A stretch of 64,000 bases of DNA from Enterobacter oligotrophicus (GTDB lineage Bacteria; Pseudomonadota; Gammaproteobacteria; Enterobacterales; Enterobacteriaceae): contig NZ_AP019007.1 in NCBI RefSeq assembly GCF_009176645.1, positions 4,092,001 to 4,156,000 of the forward strand, read 5' to 3'. A program made the translations under genes and the position numbers. The notes beneath the pieces were generated by a model. The model did not search any database and was not told the DNA's origin. It was given only the letters and a program-made list of their open reading frames with translations. Of this stretch, positions 33,744-45,188 are shown piece after piece (the first letter of the stretch is position 1; each line of letters starts with the position of its first letter).

Positions 33744-34427
33744 ATGACGGCAGTTGCCCCGGTAATCACCATTGATGGGCCAAGTGGCGCAGGGAAAGGT
33801 ACTCTGTGTAAAGCGATGGCGGAAGCATTGCAATGGCATCTTTTAGATTCGGGAGCAATCTATCGTGTGCTGGCTCTGGCTGCGCTGCATCACCATGTGG
33901 ATGTCGCATCTGAAGAGGCGCTGGTTCCGCTGGCTGCACACCTGGATGTGCGTTTCGTCTCCACTGATGGCAATCTTGAAGTGATCCTGGAAGGCGAAGA
34001 CGTCAGTGGCGAAATTCGTACTCAGGAAGTCGCTAACGCGGCCTCACAAGTGGCGGCATTCCCGCGCGTTCGCGAGGCGCTTTTACGTCGTCAGCGTGGT
34101 TTCCGTGAGGCCCCAGGGCTTATTGCCGACGGCCGTGACATGGGAACTGTTGTATTTCCTGATGCGCCAGTGAAAATTTTCCTTGACGCCTCCTCGGAAG
34201 AACGTGCTCAACGTCGCATGCTTCAGTTGCAGGAAAAGGGGTTTAGTGTTAACTTTGATCGCCTTTTATCCGAGATAAAAGAGCGCGATGACCGCGACCG
34301 TAACCGCGCCGTCGCCCCACTTGTTCCTGCAGAAGATGCATTAGTTCTGGATTCAACCAGTTTAACTATTGAGCAAGTGATTGAAAAAGCGCTACAATAT
34401 GCGCGCCAAAAACTGGCACTCGCGTAA
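33744..34427 (+). CDS. cmk: Cytidylate kinase
   Basis: Cmk phosphorylates CMP and dCMP. The product is 227 residues, the E. coli length, starting [20 protein letters not shown], where GPSGAGKG is the P-loop. The [20 protein letters not shown] segment and the lid region SSEERAQRR are intact. AAGGAGAAAA precedes the ATG. It lies 111 bases upstream of rpsA and is probably co-transcribed with it. Confidence 0.98.
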   Translation: MTAVAPVITIDGPSGAGKGTLCKAMAEALQWHLLDSGAIYRVLALAALHHHVDVASEEALVPLAAHLDVRFVSTDGNLEVILEGEDVSGEIRTQEVANAASQVAAFPRVREALLRRQRGFREAPGLIADGRDMGTVVFPDAPVKIFLDASSEERAQRRMLQLQEKGFSVNFDRLLSEIKERDDRDRNRAVAPLVPAEDALVLDSTSLTIEQVIEKALQYARQKLALA

Positions 34428-34538
34428 TCGCGACCGATTTAGCAGTACCCCCGCTGCAATGGATTGACGGCGGGTATGTGAAACAACCCCATCCGGCACG
34501 GAGCCAGGTGGACGTTAATATTAACCTGAAGATTAAAC
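34428..34538 (+). promoter_or_regulatory. rpsA leader with weak ribosome-binding site
   Basis: The leader before rpsA has no good Shine-Dalgarno sequence (only GAAGATT close to the ATG) and contains self-complementary segments (for example CCCCGCTG...CGGCGGG). In E. coli the same kind of leader folds into hairpins that let free S1 protein repress its own translation. The same design is inferred here. Confidence 0.6.
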
Positions 34539-36212
34539 ATGACTGAATCTTTTGCTCAACTGTTTGAAGAATCCTTAAAAGAAATCGAAACCCGTCCGGG
34601 TTCCATCGTTCGTGGTGTTGTTGTTGCTATCGACAAAGACGTAGTGCTGGTTGACGCCGGTCTGAAATCTGAGTCCGCCATTCCGGCAGAGCAGTTCAAA
34701 AACGCCCAGGGCGAGCTGGAAATCCAGGTCGGTGACGAAGTTGACGTTGCTCTGGACGCAGTAGAAGACGGCTTCGGCGAAACCCTGCTGTCTCGTGAGA
34801 AAGCTAAACGTCACGAAGCATGGATCACGCTGGAGAAGGCTTACGAAGAAGCTGAAACTGTGGTCGGTGTTATCAACGGCAAAGTTAAAGGTGGCTTCAC
34901 TGTTGAGCTGAATGGTATTCGTGCGTTCCTGCCAGGTTCACTGGTAGACGTGCGTCCAGTCCGTGACACCCTGCACCTTGAAGGCAAAGAGCTTGAGTTC
35001 AAAGTAATCAAGCTGGACCAGAAGCGTAACAACGTTGTTGTTTCCCGTCGTGCCGTTATCGAATCCGAAAACAGCGCAGAACGCGATCAGCTGCTGGAAA
35101 ACCTGCAGGAAGGCATGGAAGTCAAAGGTATCGTTAAGAACCTCACTGACTACGGCGCATTCGTTGATCTGGGCGGCGTTGATGGCCTGCTGCACATCAC
35201 CGACATGGCGTGGAAACGCGTTAAGCACCCAAGCGAAATCGTGAACGTGGGCGACGAAATCACTGTTAAAGTGCTGAAGTTCGACCGCGAGCGTACTCGT
35301 GTATCCCTCGGCCTGAAACAGCTGGGCGAAGATCCATGGGTAGCTATCGCTAAGCGTTACCCAGAAGGTACTAAACTGACTGGTCGCGTTACTAACCTGA
35401 CTGACTACGGCTGCTTCGTTGAAATCGAAGAAGGCGTTGAAGGTCTGGTGCACGTTTCCGAAATGGACTGGACCAACAAAAACATCCACCCATCCAAAGT
35501 TGTTAACGTTGGTGATGTAGTGGAAGTGATGGTTCTGGATATCGACGAAGAACGTCGTCGTATCTCCCTGGGCCTGAAACAGTGCAAAAACAACCCATGG
35601 CAGCAGTTCGCGGAAACCCACAACAAGGGCGACCGTGTTGAAGGTAAAATCAAGTCTATCACTGACTTCGGTATCTTCATCGGCCTGGACGGCGGCATCG
35701 ATGGCCTGGTTCACCTGTCTGACATCTCCTGGAACGTTGCAGGCGAAGAAGCAGTTCGTGAATACAAAAAAGGCGACGAAATCGCTGCAGTTGTTCTGCA
35801 GGTTGACGCAGAGCGTGAGCGTATCTCCCTGGGCGTTAAACAGCTCGCAGAAGATCCGTTCAACAACTGGGTTGCACTGAACAAGAAAGGCGCAATCGTA
35901 AACGGTAAAGTGACTGCAGTTGACGCTAAAGGCGCAACCGTAGAACTGGCTGACGGCGTTGAAGGTTACCTGCGCGCTTCCGAGGCTTCACGTGACCGCG
36001 TTGAAGATGCAACTCTGGTTCTGAGTGTTGGCGACGACGTTGAAGCTAAGTTCACCGGTGTTGACCGTAAGAACCGTGCTATCAGCCTGTCTGTTCGTGC
36101 TAAAGACGAAGCTGATGAGAAAGATGCAATCGCAACTGTTAACAAACAGGAAGATGCAAACTTCTCTAACAACGCAATGGCTGAAGCATTCAAAGCAGCT
36201 AAAGGCGAGTAA
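34539..36212 (+). CDS. rpsA: 30S ribosomal protein S1
   Basis: S1 binds mRNA and brings it to the 30S subunit. The product is 557 residues, the E. coli length, made of six S1 (OB-fold) repeats; repeats 3 to 6 are easily seen through the recurring [30 protein letters not shown] and [10 protein letters not shown] segments with [16 protein letters not shown] ends. Codon use is strongly biased as in highly expressed genes, leaving long open frames on the other strand. A terminator and ihfB follow. Confidence 0.99.
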   Translation: MTESFAQLFEESLKEIETRPGSIVRGVVVAIDKDVVLVDAGLKSESAIPAEQFKNAQGELEIQVGDEVDVALDAVEDGFGETLLSREKAKRHEAWITLEKAYEEAETVVGVINGKVKGGFTVELNGIRAFLPGSLVDVRPVRDTLHLEGKELEFKVIKLDQKRNNVVVSRRAVIESENSAERDQLLENLQEGMEVKGIVKNLTDYGAFVDLGGVDGLLHITDMAWKRVKHPSEIVNVGDEITVKVLKFDRERTRVSLGLKQLGEDPWVAIAKRYPEGTKLTGRVTNLTDYGCFVEIEEGVEGLVHVSEMDWTNKNIHPSKVVNVGDVVEVMVLDIDEERRRISLGLKQCKNNPWQQFAETHNKGDRVEGKIKSITDFGIFIGLDGGIDGLVHLSDISWNVAGEEAVREYKKGDEIAAVVLQVDAERERISLGVKQLAEDPFNNWVALNKKGAIVNGKVTAVDAKGATVELADGVEGYLRASEASRDRVEDATLVLSVGDDVEAKFTGVDRKNRAISLSVRAKDEADEKDAIATVNKQEDANFSNNAMAEAFKAAKGE

Positions 36213-36310
36213 TATCAGGTTCTCAGCATCATTTGATCTGTAACGCATTTACAGCGCGAAGGATGAGGAGCAGACTTGACAGATTGCAGGATTCGTCCTG
36301 TAATCAATAA

Positions 36311-36337
36311 CAAAGGGCGGCTACGGCCGCCCTTGTT
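36311..36337 (+). terminator. rpsA terminator
   Basis: AAGGGCGGC / GCCGCCCTT (9 bp, 4-base loop) followed by GTTTAA, about 100 bases after rpsA. Confidence 0.7.
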
Positions 36338-36381
36338 TAATGAGCTGTTCAGCTAAATGGTTTGAAGGAACCGGAGGAATC

Positions 36382-36669
36382 ATGACCAAGTCAGAATTGA
36401 TTGAAAGACTTGCCAGTCAGCAACCGCACATCCCGGCAAAGGCTGTGGAAGATGCTGTTAAAGAGATGCTGGAGCATATGGCCACCACTCTTGCCCAGGG
36501 CGAGCGCATTGAAATCCGCGGTTTCGGTAGTTTCTCTCTGCACTATCGTGCTCCACGCACCGGGCGTAACCCGAAGACTGGCGATAAAGTTGAACTGGAA
36601 GGTAAATACGTTCCTCACTTTAAACCGGGTAAAGAACTGCGCGATCGCGCCAATATTTATGGCAACTGA
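36382..36669 (+). CDS. ihfB: Integration host factor subunit beta
   Basis: IhfB pairs with IhfA to bend DNA sharply at specific sites. The start at 36382 ([20 protein letters not shown]) gives 95 residues, one more than E. coli (an extra Asn at the end). GGAGGAATC gives a strong ribosome-binding site. The beta-arm with the intercalating proline in [12 protein letters not shown] is present. It lies behind rpsA but may have its own promoter. A terminator follows. Confidence 0.98.
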   Translation: MTKSELIERLASQQPHIPAKAVEDAVKEMLEHMATTLAQGERIEIRGFGSFSLHYRAPRTGRNPKTGDKVELEGKYVPHFKPGKELRDRANIYGN

Positions 36670-36702
36670 GTTTAGCCGTCAGGGTTAAACTGGGTTTTAA
36701 AG

Positions 36703-36726
36703 AAAGCACCTTCGGGTGCTTTTTTT
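36703..36726 (+). terminator. ihfB terminator
   Basis: AAAGCACC / GGTGCTTT with a TTCG tetraloop and a run of seven or more T, 34 bases after ihfB. Confidence 0.92.
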
Positions 36727-36880
36727 GTTTTCCTTCCTTCATTTCTGAAGATGTGCCGCAATTCCTGTTTGGTTTTCTGTAACCAACCAAAAACGTTACA
36801 GCGACCGCCGCAACACTCACTTTATCCGTCTGACGATGCCCCATTAAACCCGCATACTTCTCTGAAACAGGGAGGTGAAA

Positions 36881-39145
36881 ATGGGGATATCCGCTATCAG
36901 TCTGTGTGCCATTCTGGCAATTATCCCACTGTATTGGTTACCCGTTCTGCCGGACCTTCATACTGTCTGGGGGAGCATTGCCGTCGGGATTGTGTTGGCT
37001 TTTCAGCAGCGGGCGTGGCTGCGTTACATGGGAACCGGGTTGTTATTTTTTGCCTGGGGCATTCTGAACGCGCAGGAAAATATCTGGCCCATGCAGCACT
37101 TAACGACAGGGCCACAGCAGGCAGAGGTGGTGATTACCGCAACCGACGGTGCGACGGTGCATCAGGCAAACATTGTCAGCCTAAACGGAAAACGTTGGGG
37201 GGCCGCAACGGGTGTAACGCTGTATGGTAATTACTTACCTGAAAAGGTGTGCGCGGGTCAGCGCTGGGCCATGTCGCTGCGCCTCAGAGCGGTACATGGT
37301 GAACTCAACGAGGGAGGCTATGATTCGCAGCAGAGTGCCTTTGCCCGACATCAAACGTTGAGCGGACGCTTCACTCACGCAGAGAGTATTGATGCTCGCT
37401 GCAGCCTGCGTTCACAGTACCTGACATCATTGCAACGTTCTCTTTCCCCATTTCAGTGGGGGACAGTGATCCTGGGGCTGGGAATGGGGGAGCGTCTGAA
37501 TGTGTCGCGCGAAATAAAAAATTTGATGCGTGAGACGGGGACCCTGCATCTGATGGCAATTTCAGGTTTGCACATTGCGCTGGCAGCCTCTGTTTTTTGG
37601 TTTCTGGCTCGGGGCATCCAGCTATTCTTGCCCTGTCGCTGGATGATATGGCAGATACCGCTACTAGCTGGCCTGCTGTTTGCCGCCTTTTACGCGTGGC
37701 TAACTGGTTTACAGCCACCGGCACTGCGTACTGTTATTTCTCTTGCGGTGCTGGCAGCTTTACGGATGAGCGGCCGCCTGTGGTCACCCTGGCAGGTCTG
37801 GTTATGCTGTGTGGCGACGATCCTGATTTTCGATCCCATGTCTGTGCTATCACAAAGCCTTATTTTGTCGGCTTTTGCCGTGGCGGCATTAATTTTCTGG
37901 TATCAGTGGTTGCCTCTCCCGCACTGGCGCTGGGCTAGCCGGATACGCCCTTTGGTAAATTTAATCTATCTGCAGTTGGGTATGTTGCTGCTGCTTCTGC
38001 CTTTACAGGTGCTGATTTTCCATGGCTTCAGCATATCTTCACTGGTTGCTAACCTTTTTGCCGTTCCGCTGGTGACGTTTATCTCGGTTCCGCTGATCCT
38101 GTTCGGTATGCTGCTGCATCTGCTCCCGTTGGTTTCTCTTGAGAACGCCGTCTGGTTTGCGTCAGATAAATCTCTTGCGGGGCTGTTCTGGCTGCTGATG
38201 CGACTGCCGGATGGCTGGCAGGATGTTGATGAACGCTGGCAATACCTGACGTTATTGCCGTGGTTTGCTATAGCTGGCTGGCGTTTCCGCGCCCTGAAAG
38301 CCGTACCTGCGGTTTGTCTGGCAGGAAGTATTATGCTGTCGTTTCCTTTCTGGCGAACGGTTAAAACGGACAGCTGGACGCTGCATATGCTTGATGTGGG
38401 GCAGGGGCTGGCAATGGTGGTTGAACGCCACGGGAAAGCCATTTTATACGACACCGGGCTGGCGTGGCCGGGGGGCGACAGTGGACAGCAACTGATTATT
38501 CCCTGGCTACGCTGGCACCATCTTAAGCCGGAAGGCGTGATTCTGAGTCACGAGCATCTTGACCATGCAGGTGGCCTGCCATCACTACAAAAAGCATGGC
38601 CTGATATGTGGATAAAAAGTCCGCTACGCTGGGCCGGGCATCTTCCGTGTTTTCGTGGGCAGCAATGGCAGTGGCAGGGTTTAAAATTCACCGTGCACTG
38701 GCCGCCAGAGGAGTATCATGCCAAAGGCAATAACCGCTCCTGCGTGGTAAAAGTTGATGATGGTGAACAGAGTGTACTGCTGACGGGAGACATTGAAGCG
38801 CGGGCTGAACAGATGATGCTGAGCCACCACTGGCGCTATCTTGCGTCTACACTCATTCAGGTACCGCATCATGGCAGCAATACCTCTTCATCACTGCCGC
38901 TGGTGCAGCGTGCCGAAGGGAAGATAGCGCTGACCTCAGCGGCCCGCTATAACGCATGGCGATTTCCGTCTGTTAAAGTGGTCAGGCGTTACAGAAAAGA
39001 GGGCTATATCTGGCTTGATACGCCTCACTCCGGGCAAATTTCTGTGACGTTTTCGCAACATGACAGGCAAATCCGTCGCTTACGCGATCACTATTTGCCA
39101 CGTTGGTATCATCAGTGGTTTGGCGCGCCCGTCGATAACGGGTAG
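36881..39145 (+). CDS. ycaI: ComEC/Rec2-family DNA uptake channel protein YcaI
   Basis: ComEC proteins carry single-stranded DNA across the inner membrane in transformable bacteria; enteric bacteria keep the gene and E. coli uses it to take up DNA as nutrient. I chose the ATG at 36881, 5 bases after GGAGG, which gives 754 residues as in E. coli; a GTG at 36875 overlaps that ribosome site. The N-terminal part is a soluble and membrane DUF4131 region, then many hydrophobic segments of the competence domain (GLHIALAASVFWFLA, about 225-480), then a metallo-beta-lactamase-like domain with LDVGQGLAMVVE and SHEHLDHAGG. The protein is more divergent from E. coli than its neighbours. It lies 36 bases upstream of msbA. 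Confidence 0.95.
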   Translation: MGISAISLCAILAIIPLYWLPVLPDLHTVWGSIAVGIVLAFQQRAWLRYMGTGLLFFAWGILNAQENIWPMQHLTTGPQQAEVVITATDGATVHQANIVSLNGKRWGAATGVTLYGNYLPEKVCAGQRWAMSLRLRAVHGELNEGGYDSQQSAFARHQTLSGRFTHAESIDARCSLRSQYLTSLQRSLSPFQWGTVILGLGMGERLNVSREIKNLMRETGTLHLMAISGLHIALAASVFWFLARGIQLFLPCRWMIWQIPLLAGLLFAAFYAWLTGLQPPALRTVISLAVLAALRMSGRLWSPWQVWLCCVATILIFDPMSVLSQSLILSAFAVAALIFWYQWLPLPHWRWASRIRPLVNLIYLQLGMLLLLLPLQVLIFHGFSISSLVANLFAVPLVTFISVPLILFGMLLHLLPLVSLENAVWFASDKSLAGLFWLLMRLPDGWQDVDERWQYLTLLPWFAIAGWRFRALKAVPAVCLAGSIMLSFPFWRTVKTDSWTLHMLDVGQGLAMVVERHGKAILYDTGLAWPGGDSGQQLIIPWLRWHHLKPEGVILSHEHLDHAGGLPSLQKAWPDMWIKSPLRWAGHLPCFRGQQWQWQGLKFTVHWPPEEYHAKGNNRSCVVKVDDGEQSVLLTGDIEARAEQMMLSHHWRYLASTLIQVPHHGSNTSSSLPLVQRAEGKIALTSAARYNAWRFPSVKVVRRYRKEGYIWLDTPHSGQISVTFSQHDRQIRRLRDHYLPRWYHQWFGAPVDNG

Positions 39146-39181
39146 AATATGCGGCTATTTCAACAAATGCTGGTTTTTTGA

Positions 39182-40930
39182 ATGCATAACGACAAAGATC
39201 TCTCCACGTGGCAAACGTTCCGCCGTCTCTGGCCGATGATTGCACCTTTTAAAGCAGGCTTGATCGTGGCGGGCGTAGCGTTAATCCTCAACGCAGCCAG
39301 CGATACTTTTATGTTATCGCTCCTCAAACCGTTACTGGATGACGGTTTTGGTAAAACGGATCGCTCAGTGTTGCTATGGATGCCTCTGGTGGTTATCGGA
39401 CTGATGATCTTACGCGGTATCACCAGCTATATTTCCAGCTACTGCATCTCCTGGGTATCGGGAAAAGTGGTTATGACCATGCGCCGTCGGCTGTTCAGCC
39501 ATATGATGGGTATGCCTGTCGCTTTCTTCGATAAACAGTCTACCGGTACGTTGCTGTCGCGTATTACCTACGATTCAGAGCAGGTAGCCTCCTCATCCTC
39601 CAGCGCGCTGATCACCGTTGTGCGTGAAGGTGCTTCGATCATCGGCCTGTTTGTGATGATGTTCTATTACAGCTGGCAGCTGTCGATTATCCTCATTGTT
39701 CTGGCACCGATTGTCTCTATCGCGATCCGCGTCGTGTCTAAGCGTTTTCGCAATATCAGTAAAAACATGCAGAATACGATGGGGCAGGTGACGACCAGCG
39801 CTGAACAGATGTTGAAGGGGCATAAAGAAGTGTTGATTTTCGGTGGTCAGGATGTCGAAACCAAACGCTTTGATAAGGTCAGCAACAAGATGCGTCTGCA
39901 GGGGATGAAAATGGTGTCAGCCTCTTCTATCTCCGATCCGATCATCCAGCTGATTGCCTCTCTGGCACTGGCATTTGTGCTGTATGCGGCAAGTTTCCCG
40001 AGCGTCATGGAGACCCTGACCGCGGGGACTATAACGGTGGTCTTCTCGTCCATGATTGCACTGATGCGCCCGCTGAAATCTCTGACCAACGTCAACGCGC
40101 AGTTCCAGCGCGGGATGGCAGCATGCCAGACGCTGTTCAGCATTCTGGATTCCGAGCAGGAAAAAGATGAAGGTAAGCGCGTGATTGAACGTGCAAACGG
40201 AGACGTTGAGTTCCGTAACGTGACCTTTACCTACCCTGGCCGCGAAGCCCCTGCGCTGCGTAATATCAGCCTGAATATCCCGGCAGGTAAAACGGTTGCG
40301 CTGGTGGGCCGCTCGGGTTCTGGTAAATCGACGATTGCCAGCCTGATAACGCGTTTCTATGACATCGACGACGGCGAGATCCTGCTGGATGGTCATGATC
40401 TGCGTGAGTATACCCTGCAATCGCTGCGTAACCAGGTTGCGCTGGTATCGCAGAACGTACATCTCTTTAACGATACGGTCGCAAACAATATCGCGTATGC
40501 GCGTACCGAAGAGTACAGCCGCGAGCAAATTGAAAATGCTGCTCGTATGGCCTATGCGATGGACTTTATCAACAAGATGGATAACGGTCTGGATACGATT
40601 ATCGGTGAAAACGGCGTTCTGCTTTCCGGCGGCCAGCGTCAGCGTATCGCGATTGCGCGTGCGCTGTTGCGAGACAGCCCAATTCTGATCCTGGATGAAG
40701 CGACGTCTGCACTGGATACGGAGTCTGAACGCGCTATTCAGTCGGCTCTGGATGAACTGCAAAAGAACCGTACTTCGCTGGTGATTGCGCATCGTCTGTC
40801 GACGATTGAGCAAGCTGATGAAATCGTCGTCGTTGAAGATGGGATTATCGTTGAACGTGGTAGCCATGCGGATCTGCTGGCTCATCGCGGCGTTTACGCG
40901 CAGCTTCACAAGATGCAGTTTGGCGAATGA
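39182..40930 (+). CDS. msbA: Lipid A flippase MsbA
   Basis: MsbA is the homodimeric inner-membrane ABC transporter that flips lipid A-core to the periplasmic side. The product is 582 residues, the E. coli length. Six membrane segments fill about residues 1-325; the ATPase has Walker [10 protein letters not shown] (Lys382), signature [16 protein letters not shown], and Walker [13 protein letters not shown]. The last 4 bases overlap the lpxK start (ATGA), so the two genes are coupled. Confidence 0.99.
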   Translation: MHNDKDLSTWQTFRRLWPMIAPFKAGLIVAGVALILNAASDTFMLSLLKPLLDDGFGKTDRSVLLWMPLVVIGLMILRGITSYISSYCISWVSGKVVMTMRRRLFSHMMGMPVAFFDKQSTGTLLSRITYDSEQVASSSSSALITVVREGASIIGLFVMMFYYSWQLSIILIVLAPIVSIAIRVVSKRFRNISKNMQNTMGQVTTSAEQMLKGHKEVLIFGGQDVETKRFDKVSNKMRLQGMKMVSASSISDPIIQLIASLALAFVLYAASFPSVMETLTAGTITVVFSSMIALMRPLKSLTNVNAQFQRGMAACQTLFSILDSEQEKDEGKRVIERANGDVEFRNVTFTYPGREAPALRNISLNIPAGKTVALVGRSGSGKSTIASLITRFYDIDDGEILLDGHDLREYTLQSLRNQVALVSQNVHLFNDTVANNIAYARTEEYSREQIENAARMAYAMDFINKMDNGLDTIIGENGVLLSGGQRQRIAIARALLRDSPILILDEATSALDTESERAIQSALDELQKNRTSLVIAHRLSTIEQADEIVVVEDGIIVERGSHADLLAHRGVYAQLHKMQFGE

Positions 40931-41904
40931 TAGCACGCATCTGGTCAGGTGAATCACCGCTGTGGCTGCTGCTTCTGCCGCTCTCCTGGCTTTATGGCCT
41001 GGTGAGTGGTGTGATCCGCTTGCTTTACCGTCTGGGGCTGAAACGCGCCTGGCGCGCACCGGTTCCGGTGGTGGTGGTCGGTAATCTGACTGCGGGTGGA
41101 AACGGTAAAACGCCAGTGGTTATCTGGCTGGTAGAGCAACTTCAGAAACGGGGTCTCCGGCCTGGGGTGGTCTCACGTGGCTACGGGGGCAAAGCGGCGC
41201 AATATCCTCTGCTGTTAAGCGCTCAAACCACAACGGCTGAAGCTGGCGACGAGCCTGTACTGATCTACCAGCGCACGGGCGCGCCGGTTGCGGTGTCTCC
41301 TGTGCGCAGTGACGCTGTGAAGGCACTTCTCGCTGAGCATGCGGTTCAAATCATCATTACCGATGATGGCCTGCAGCATTATGCTCTGGCGCGAGACAAA
41401 GAGATTGTGGTCATCGACGGTGTGCGCCGTTTTGGCAACGGCTGGTGGTTACCCGCGGGGCCGATGCGTGAACGCGCATCCCGTTTGAAGTCTGTTGATG
41501 CGGTCATCGTAAACGGTGGCGAAGCCAGAGCGGGGGAAATCCCGATGCACCTTCACCCTGGTCTGGCGGTGAATCTTTTGACCGGTGAACGTCAGGATGT
41601 CGCGCAACTCTCCTCTCTGGTTGCGATGGCGGGTATTGGTCATCCGCCACGCTTCTTTACGACGCTTGAACAGTGTGGTGCCCGGCTTGAAAAATGCGTG
41701 CCACTGGCCGATCACCAGGCTTTGGTTCCGGAGCAGGTTGAAGCGCTGACTGCGCCTGGACAGACGCTCATTATGACAGAAAAAGATGCGGTGAAATGCC
41801 GTGCCTTCGCGAAAGAAAACTGGTGGTATCTGCCGGTTGACGCTGAACTCAGCGGCGAGCAGCCGGAACAATTGCTCAGGGAGCTGATTGCGCTAACACA
41901 TTAA
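40927..41904 (+). CDS. lpxK: Tetraacyldisaccharide 4'-kinase
   Basis: LpxK adds the 4' phosphate to the lipid A precursor at the inner membrane. The product is 325 residues (E. coli 328). An N-terminal membrane-associated helix ([16 protein letters not shown]) is followed by a P-loop [16 protein letters not shown] near residues 47-62. [14 protein letters not shown] is a family signature. It overlaps msbA by 4 bases, so the flippase and the kinase for the same molecule are made together. Confidence 0.98.
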   Translation: MIARIWSGESPLWLLLLPLSWLYGLVSGVIRLLYRLGLKRAWRAPVPVVVVGNLTAGGNGKTPVVIWLVEQLQKRGLRPGVVSRGYGGKAAQYPLLLSAQTTTAEAGDEPVLIYQRTGAPVAVSPVRSDAVKALLAEHAVQIIITDDGLQHYALARDKEIVVIDGVRRFGNGWWLPAGPMRERASRLKSVDAVIVNGGEARAGEIPMHLHPGLAVNLLTGERQDVAQLSSLVAMAGIGHPPRFFTTLEQCGARLEKCVPLADHQALVPEQVEALTAPGQTLIMTEKDAVKCRAFAKENWWYLPVDAELSGEQPEQLLRELIALTH

Positions 41905-41948
41905 TAGCAATCCTGTTTCCGGTAGCGCGTTAACTGACAGGAAAAAGC

Positions 41949-43178
41949 ATGTCTTTACCGCAACTCACACTTTCAGCCGCACGTCATTTACACCTGGCTG
42001 CGCAGGGGCTGCTTAAAAAGCCCCGTCGTCGCGCCCGCCCCGCAGACATCCTTTCCACCGTGCAGCGCATGTCGCTGCTGCAGATCGACACCATTAACAT
42101 CGTGGCGCGTAGCCCGTATCTGGTGCTGTTCAGCCGTCTGGGACATTATCAGCCTCAATGGCTGGATATGGCGCTCAGTCAGGGTGAACTAATGGAATAC
42201 TGGGCGCATGAAGCCTGTTTCCTCCCTCGCAGCGATTTCGCACTGGTTCGCCACCGCATGCTCTCCCCCGACAAGATGGGCTGGAAATACCGGCAGGAGT
42301 GGATGCAGGAGCACGCGGCTGAAATTGAGCAGCTTATTGCCCATATTCAGGAGAACGGTCCGGTACGCTCCGCTGATTTTGAACATCCGCGAAAAGGCGC
42401 GAGCGGCTGGTGGGAGTGGAAGCCGCATAAGCGCCACCTTGAAGGGCTTTTTACATCAGGCAAAGTGATGGTGGTGGAGCGCCGTAATTTTCAGCGTGTT
42501 TACGACCTGACGCATCGCGTGATGCCGCACTGGGATGACGCGCGCGATCTGCTCACCCAGGATACCGCTGAAGCCATTATGCTGGAGAACAGTGCCCGTA
42601 GTCTGGGTATTTTTCGTCCGCAATGGCTGGCGGACTACTACCGTCTCCGCCAGCCCGCGCTGAAACCGTTGCTGGAGCACTGGCAACAGACACAGCGCGT
42701 AATTCCGGTCTCAGTGGAGACGCTGGGGGAGATGTGGCTGCATGCAGATTTACTCCCGCTATTGCCGCAGGCCCTGGAAGGCAAACTTCAGGCCACCCAC
42801 AGCGCGGTGTTGTCACCGTTTGATCCGGTAGTGTGGGACAGAAAACGTGCCATGCAGCTGTTTGATTTTAGCTATCGGCTGGAATGTTATACCCCGGCAC
42901 CAAAACGTCAGTATGGCTACTTCGTTTTGCCTCTGTTGCACAAAGGGCAACTGGTCGGCCGTATGGATGCCAAGATGCACCGTAAAACCGGCATCCTGGA
43001 GATCATTGCGCTCTATCTGGAAGAGGGCGTGAACGTCACGGCCGCGTTGGAAAGAGGATTAACGTCTGCCATTAATGAGTTTGCTGTCTGGCAGGGAGCC
43101 AGGGAAGTCACGCTGGGGCGTCTGCCTGACGGGTTGTTTATATCCTGTCAACGTGGCTGGGAAACAGGCTTAGCCTGA
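41949..43178 (+). CDS. ycaQ: DNA glycosylase YcaQ (AlkX type)
   Basis: YcaQ is a winged-helix (HTH_42) DNA glycosylase that in E. coli removes alkylated bases and unhooks interstrand cross-links. The 409-residue product keeps the catalytic Gln-x-Asp motif as Gln45-Ile-Asp47 (LLQIDTINIVARSP). The typical DPVVWDRKRAMQLFDFSY segment is near residue 290. It lies 44 bases after lpxK, without an obvious terminator between, so it may share its transcript. Confidence 0.95.
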   Translation: MSLPQLTLSAARHLHLAAQGLLKKPRRRARPADILSTVQRMSLLQIDTINIVARSPYLVLFSRLGHYQPQWLDMALSQGELMEYWAHEACFLPRSDFALVRHRMLSPDKMGWKYRQEWMQEHAAEIEQLIAHIQENGPVRSADFEHPRKGASGWWEWKPHKRHLEGLFTSGKVMVVERRNFQRVYDLTHRVMPHWDDARDLLTQDTAEAIMLENSARSLGIFRPQWLADYYRLRQPALKPLLEHWQQTQRVIPVSVETLGEMWLHADLLPLLPQALEGKLQATHSAVLSPFDPVVWDRKRAMQLFDFSYRLECYTPAPKRQYGYFVLPLLHKGQLVGRMDAKMHRKTGILEIIALYLEEGVNVTAALERGLTSAINEFAVWQGAREVTLGRLPDGLFISCQRGWETGLA

Positions 43179-43223
43179 AGAGGGAATGTGTTAAGCTGTA
43201 GCAATTACCCATACGGAGGAACT

Positions 43224-44149
<926 letters not shown>

Positions 44150-44294
44150 TTTTACCGCCATCCCCTCGTTCGGGGGGATGTTCTCCCGCCTGGTTATTTT
44201 TTTCTTTTCTTTTCCATAATTGATCTCTCACGGGTGACTTCTGCTCCCCGCGCGCTCATTATAAAAGCAGTAGTCTTAATGGGGGTAATCTCAT

Positions 44295-45188
44295 ATGGAA
44301 CAACTGCGTGCCGAACTCAGCCACCTGCTTGGCGAAAAGTTAAGCCGGGTCGAGTGCGTGAATGAAAAAGCAGATACCGCTCTCTGGTCGTTGTACGACA
44401 GCCAGGGAAACCCGATGCCACTGATGGCAAGAAGTTTTACCTCACCGGGGGTCGCAAGACAGCTCGCCTGGAAAATGTCGATGCTGGCACGGGAAGGGAC
44501 GGTCCGCATGCCAACGGTTTACGGCATGATGACGCATGAGGAACACCCCGGCCCGGATGTACTGCTTATTGAGCGTTTACGCGGCGTCTCTGTTGAAGCT
44601 CCGGCTCGCACGCCGGAACGCTGGGAACAACTAAAAGATCAGATTGTTGAAGCGCTGCTGGCCTGGCACCGGCAGGATAGCCGCGGGCTTGTCGGCCCTG
44701 TAGACAGCACCCAGGAAAATCTGTGGCCTCTGTGGTATCGCCAGCGTGTTGAGGTGCTATGGGGGACGCTTAATCAGTTCAATAATACCGGCTTAACCAT
44801 GCAGGACAAACGCATCCTTTTCCGCACACGCGAGTGTCTGCCTGCGTTGTTTGAGGGATTCAACGATAACTGCGTCCTGGTGCATGGCAATTTCACGCTG
44901 CGCAGTATGTTGAAAGATCCTCGCAGCGATCAGTTACTGGCGATGGTCGGACCGGGCATCATGCTCTGGGCCCCCCGCGAATATGAGCTGTTCCGGCTGA
45001 GCGATAGCGGCTCCGCAGAAGGTTTGCTGTGGCATTATCTGCAGCGAGCCCCTGTCGCAGAGGCATTTCTCTGGCGGCGCTGGCTCTATCTGCTCTGGGA
45101 TGAAGTGGCGCAACTGGTGAATACTGGCAGGTTCAACCGCGCCAACTTCGATCTTGCGACAAAATCACTGCTGCCCTGGCTCGCCTGA
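44295..45188 (+). CDS. ycbJ: YcbJ, phosphotransferase-fold protein of unknown function
   Basis: The 297-residue product matches E. coli YcbJ in length. It has the overall look of the aminoglycoside/choline kinase fold, with a region VLVHGNFTLRSMLKD near residue 195 in the place of the catalytic HGD....N loop; the Asp and the metal-binding Asn are both replaced (Asn and Met). It could be an inactive kinase-like protein. Its 3' end overlaps the convergent elyC gene by 24 bases. Confidence 0.9.
   Translation: MEQLRAELSHLLGEKLSRVECVNEKADTALWSLYDSQGNPMPLMARSFTSPGVARQLAWKMSMLAREGTVRMPTVYGMMTHEEHPGPDVLLIERLRGVSVEAPARTPERWEQLKDQIVEALLAWHRQDSRGLVGPVDSTQENLWPLWYRQRVEVLWGTLNQFNNTGLTMQDKRILFRTRECLPALFEGFNDNCVLVHGNFTLRSMLKDPRSDQLLAMVGPGIMLWAPREYELFRLSDSGSAEGLLWHYLQRAPVAEAFLWRRWLYLLWDEVAQLVNTGRFNRANFDLATKSLLPWLA

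Noticed and set aside
34938-35714. Open frame of 258 codons antisense to rpsA
   Set aside because: Antisense to a highly biased ribosomal gene made of repeats; no initiation signals.
36881-39145. Natural competence locus around ycaI
   Set aside because: Only the ComEC-like gene is present; no other competence genes are near, and the gene is common to all enteric bacteria.
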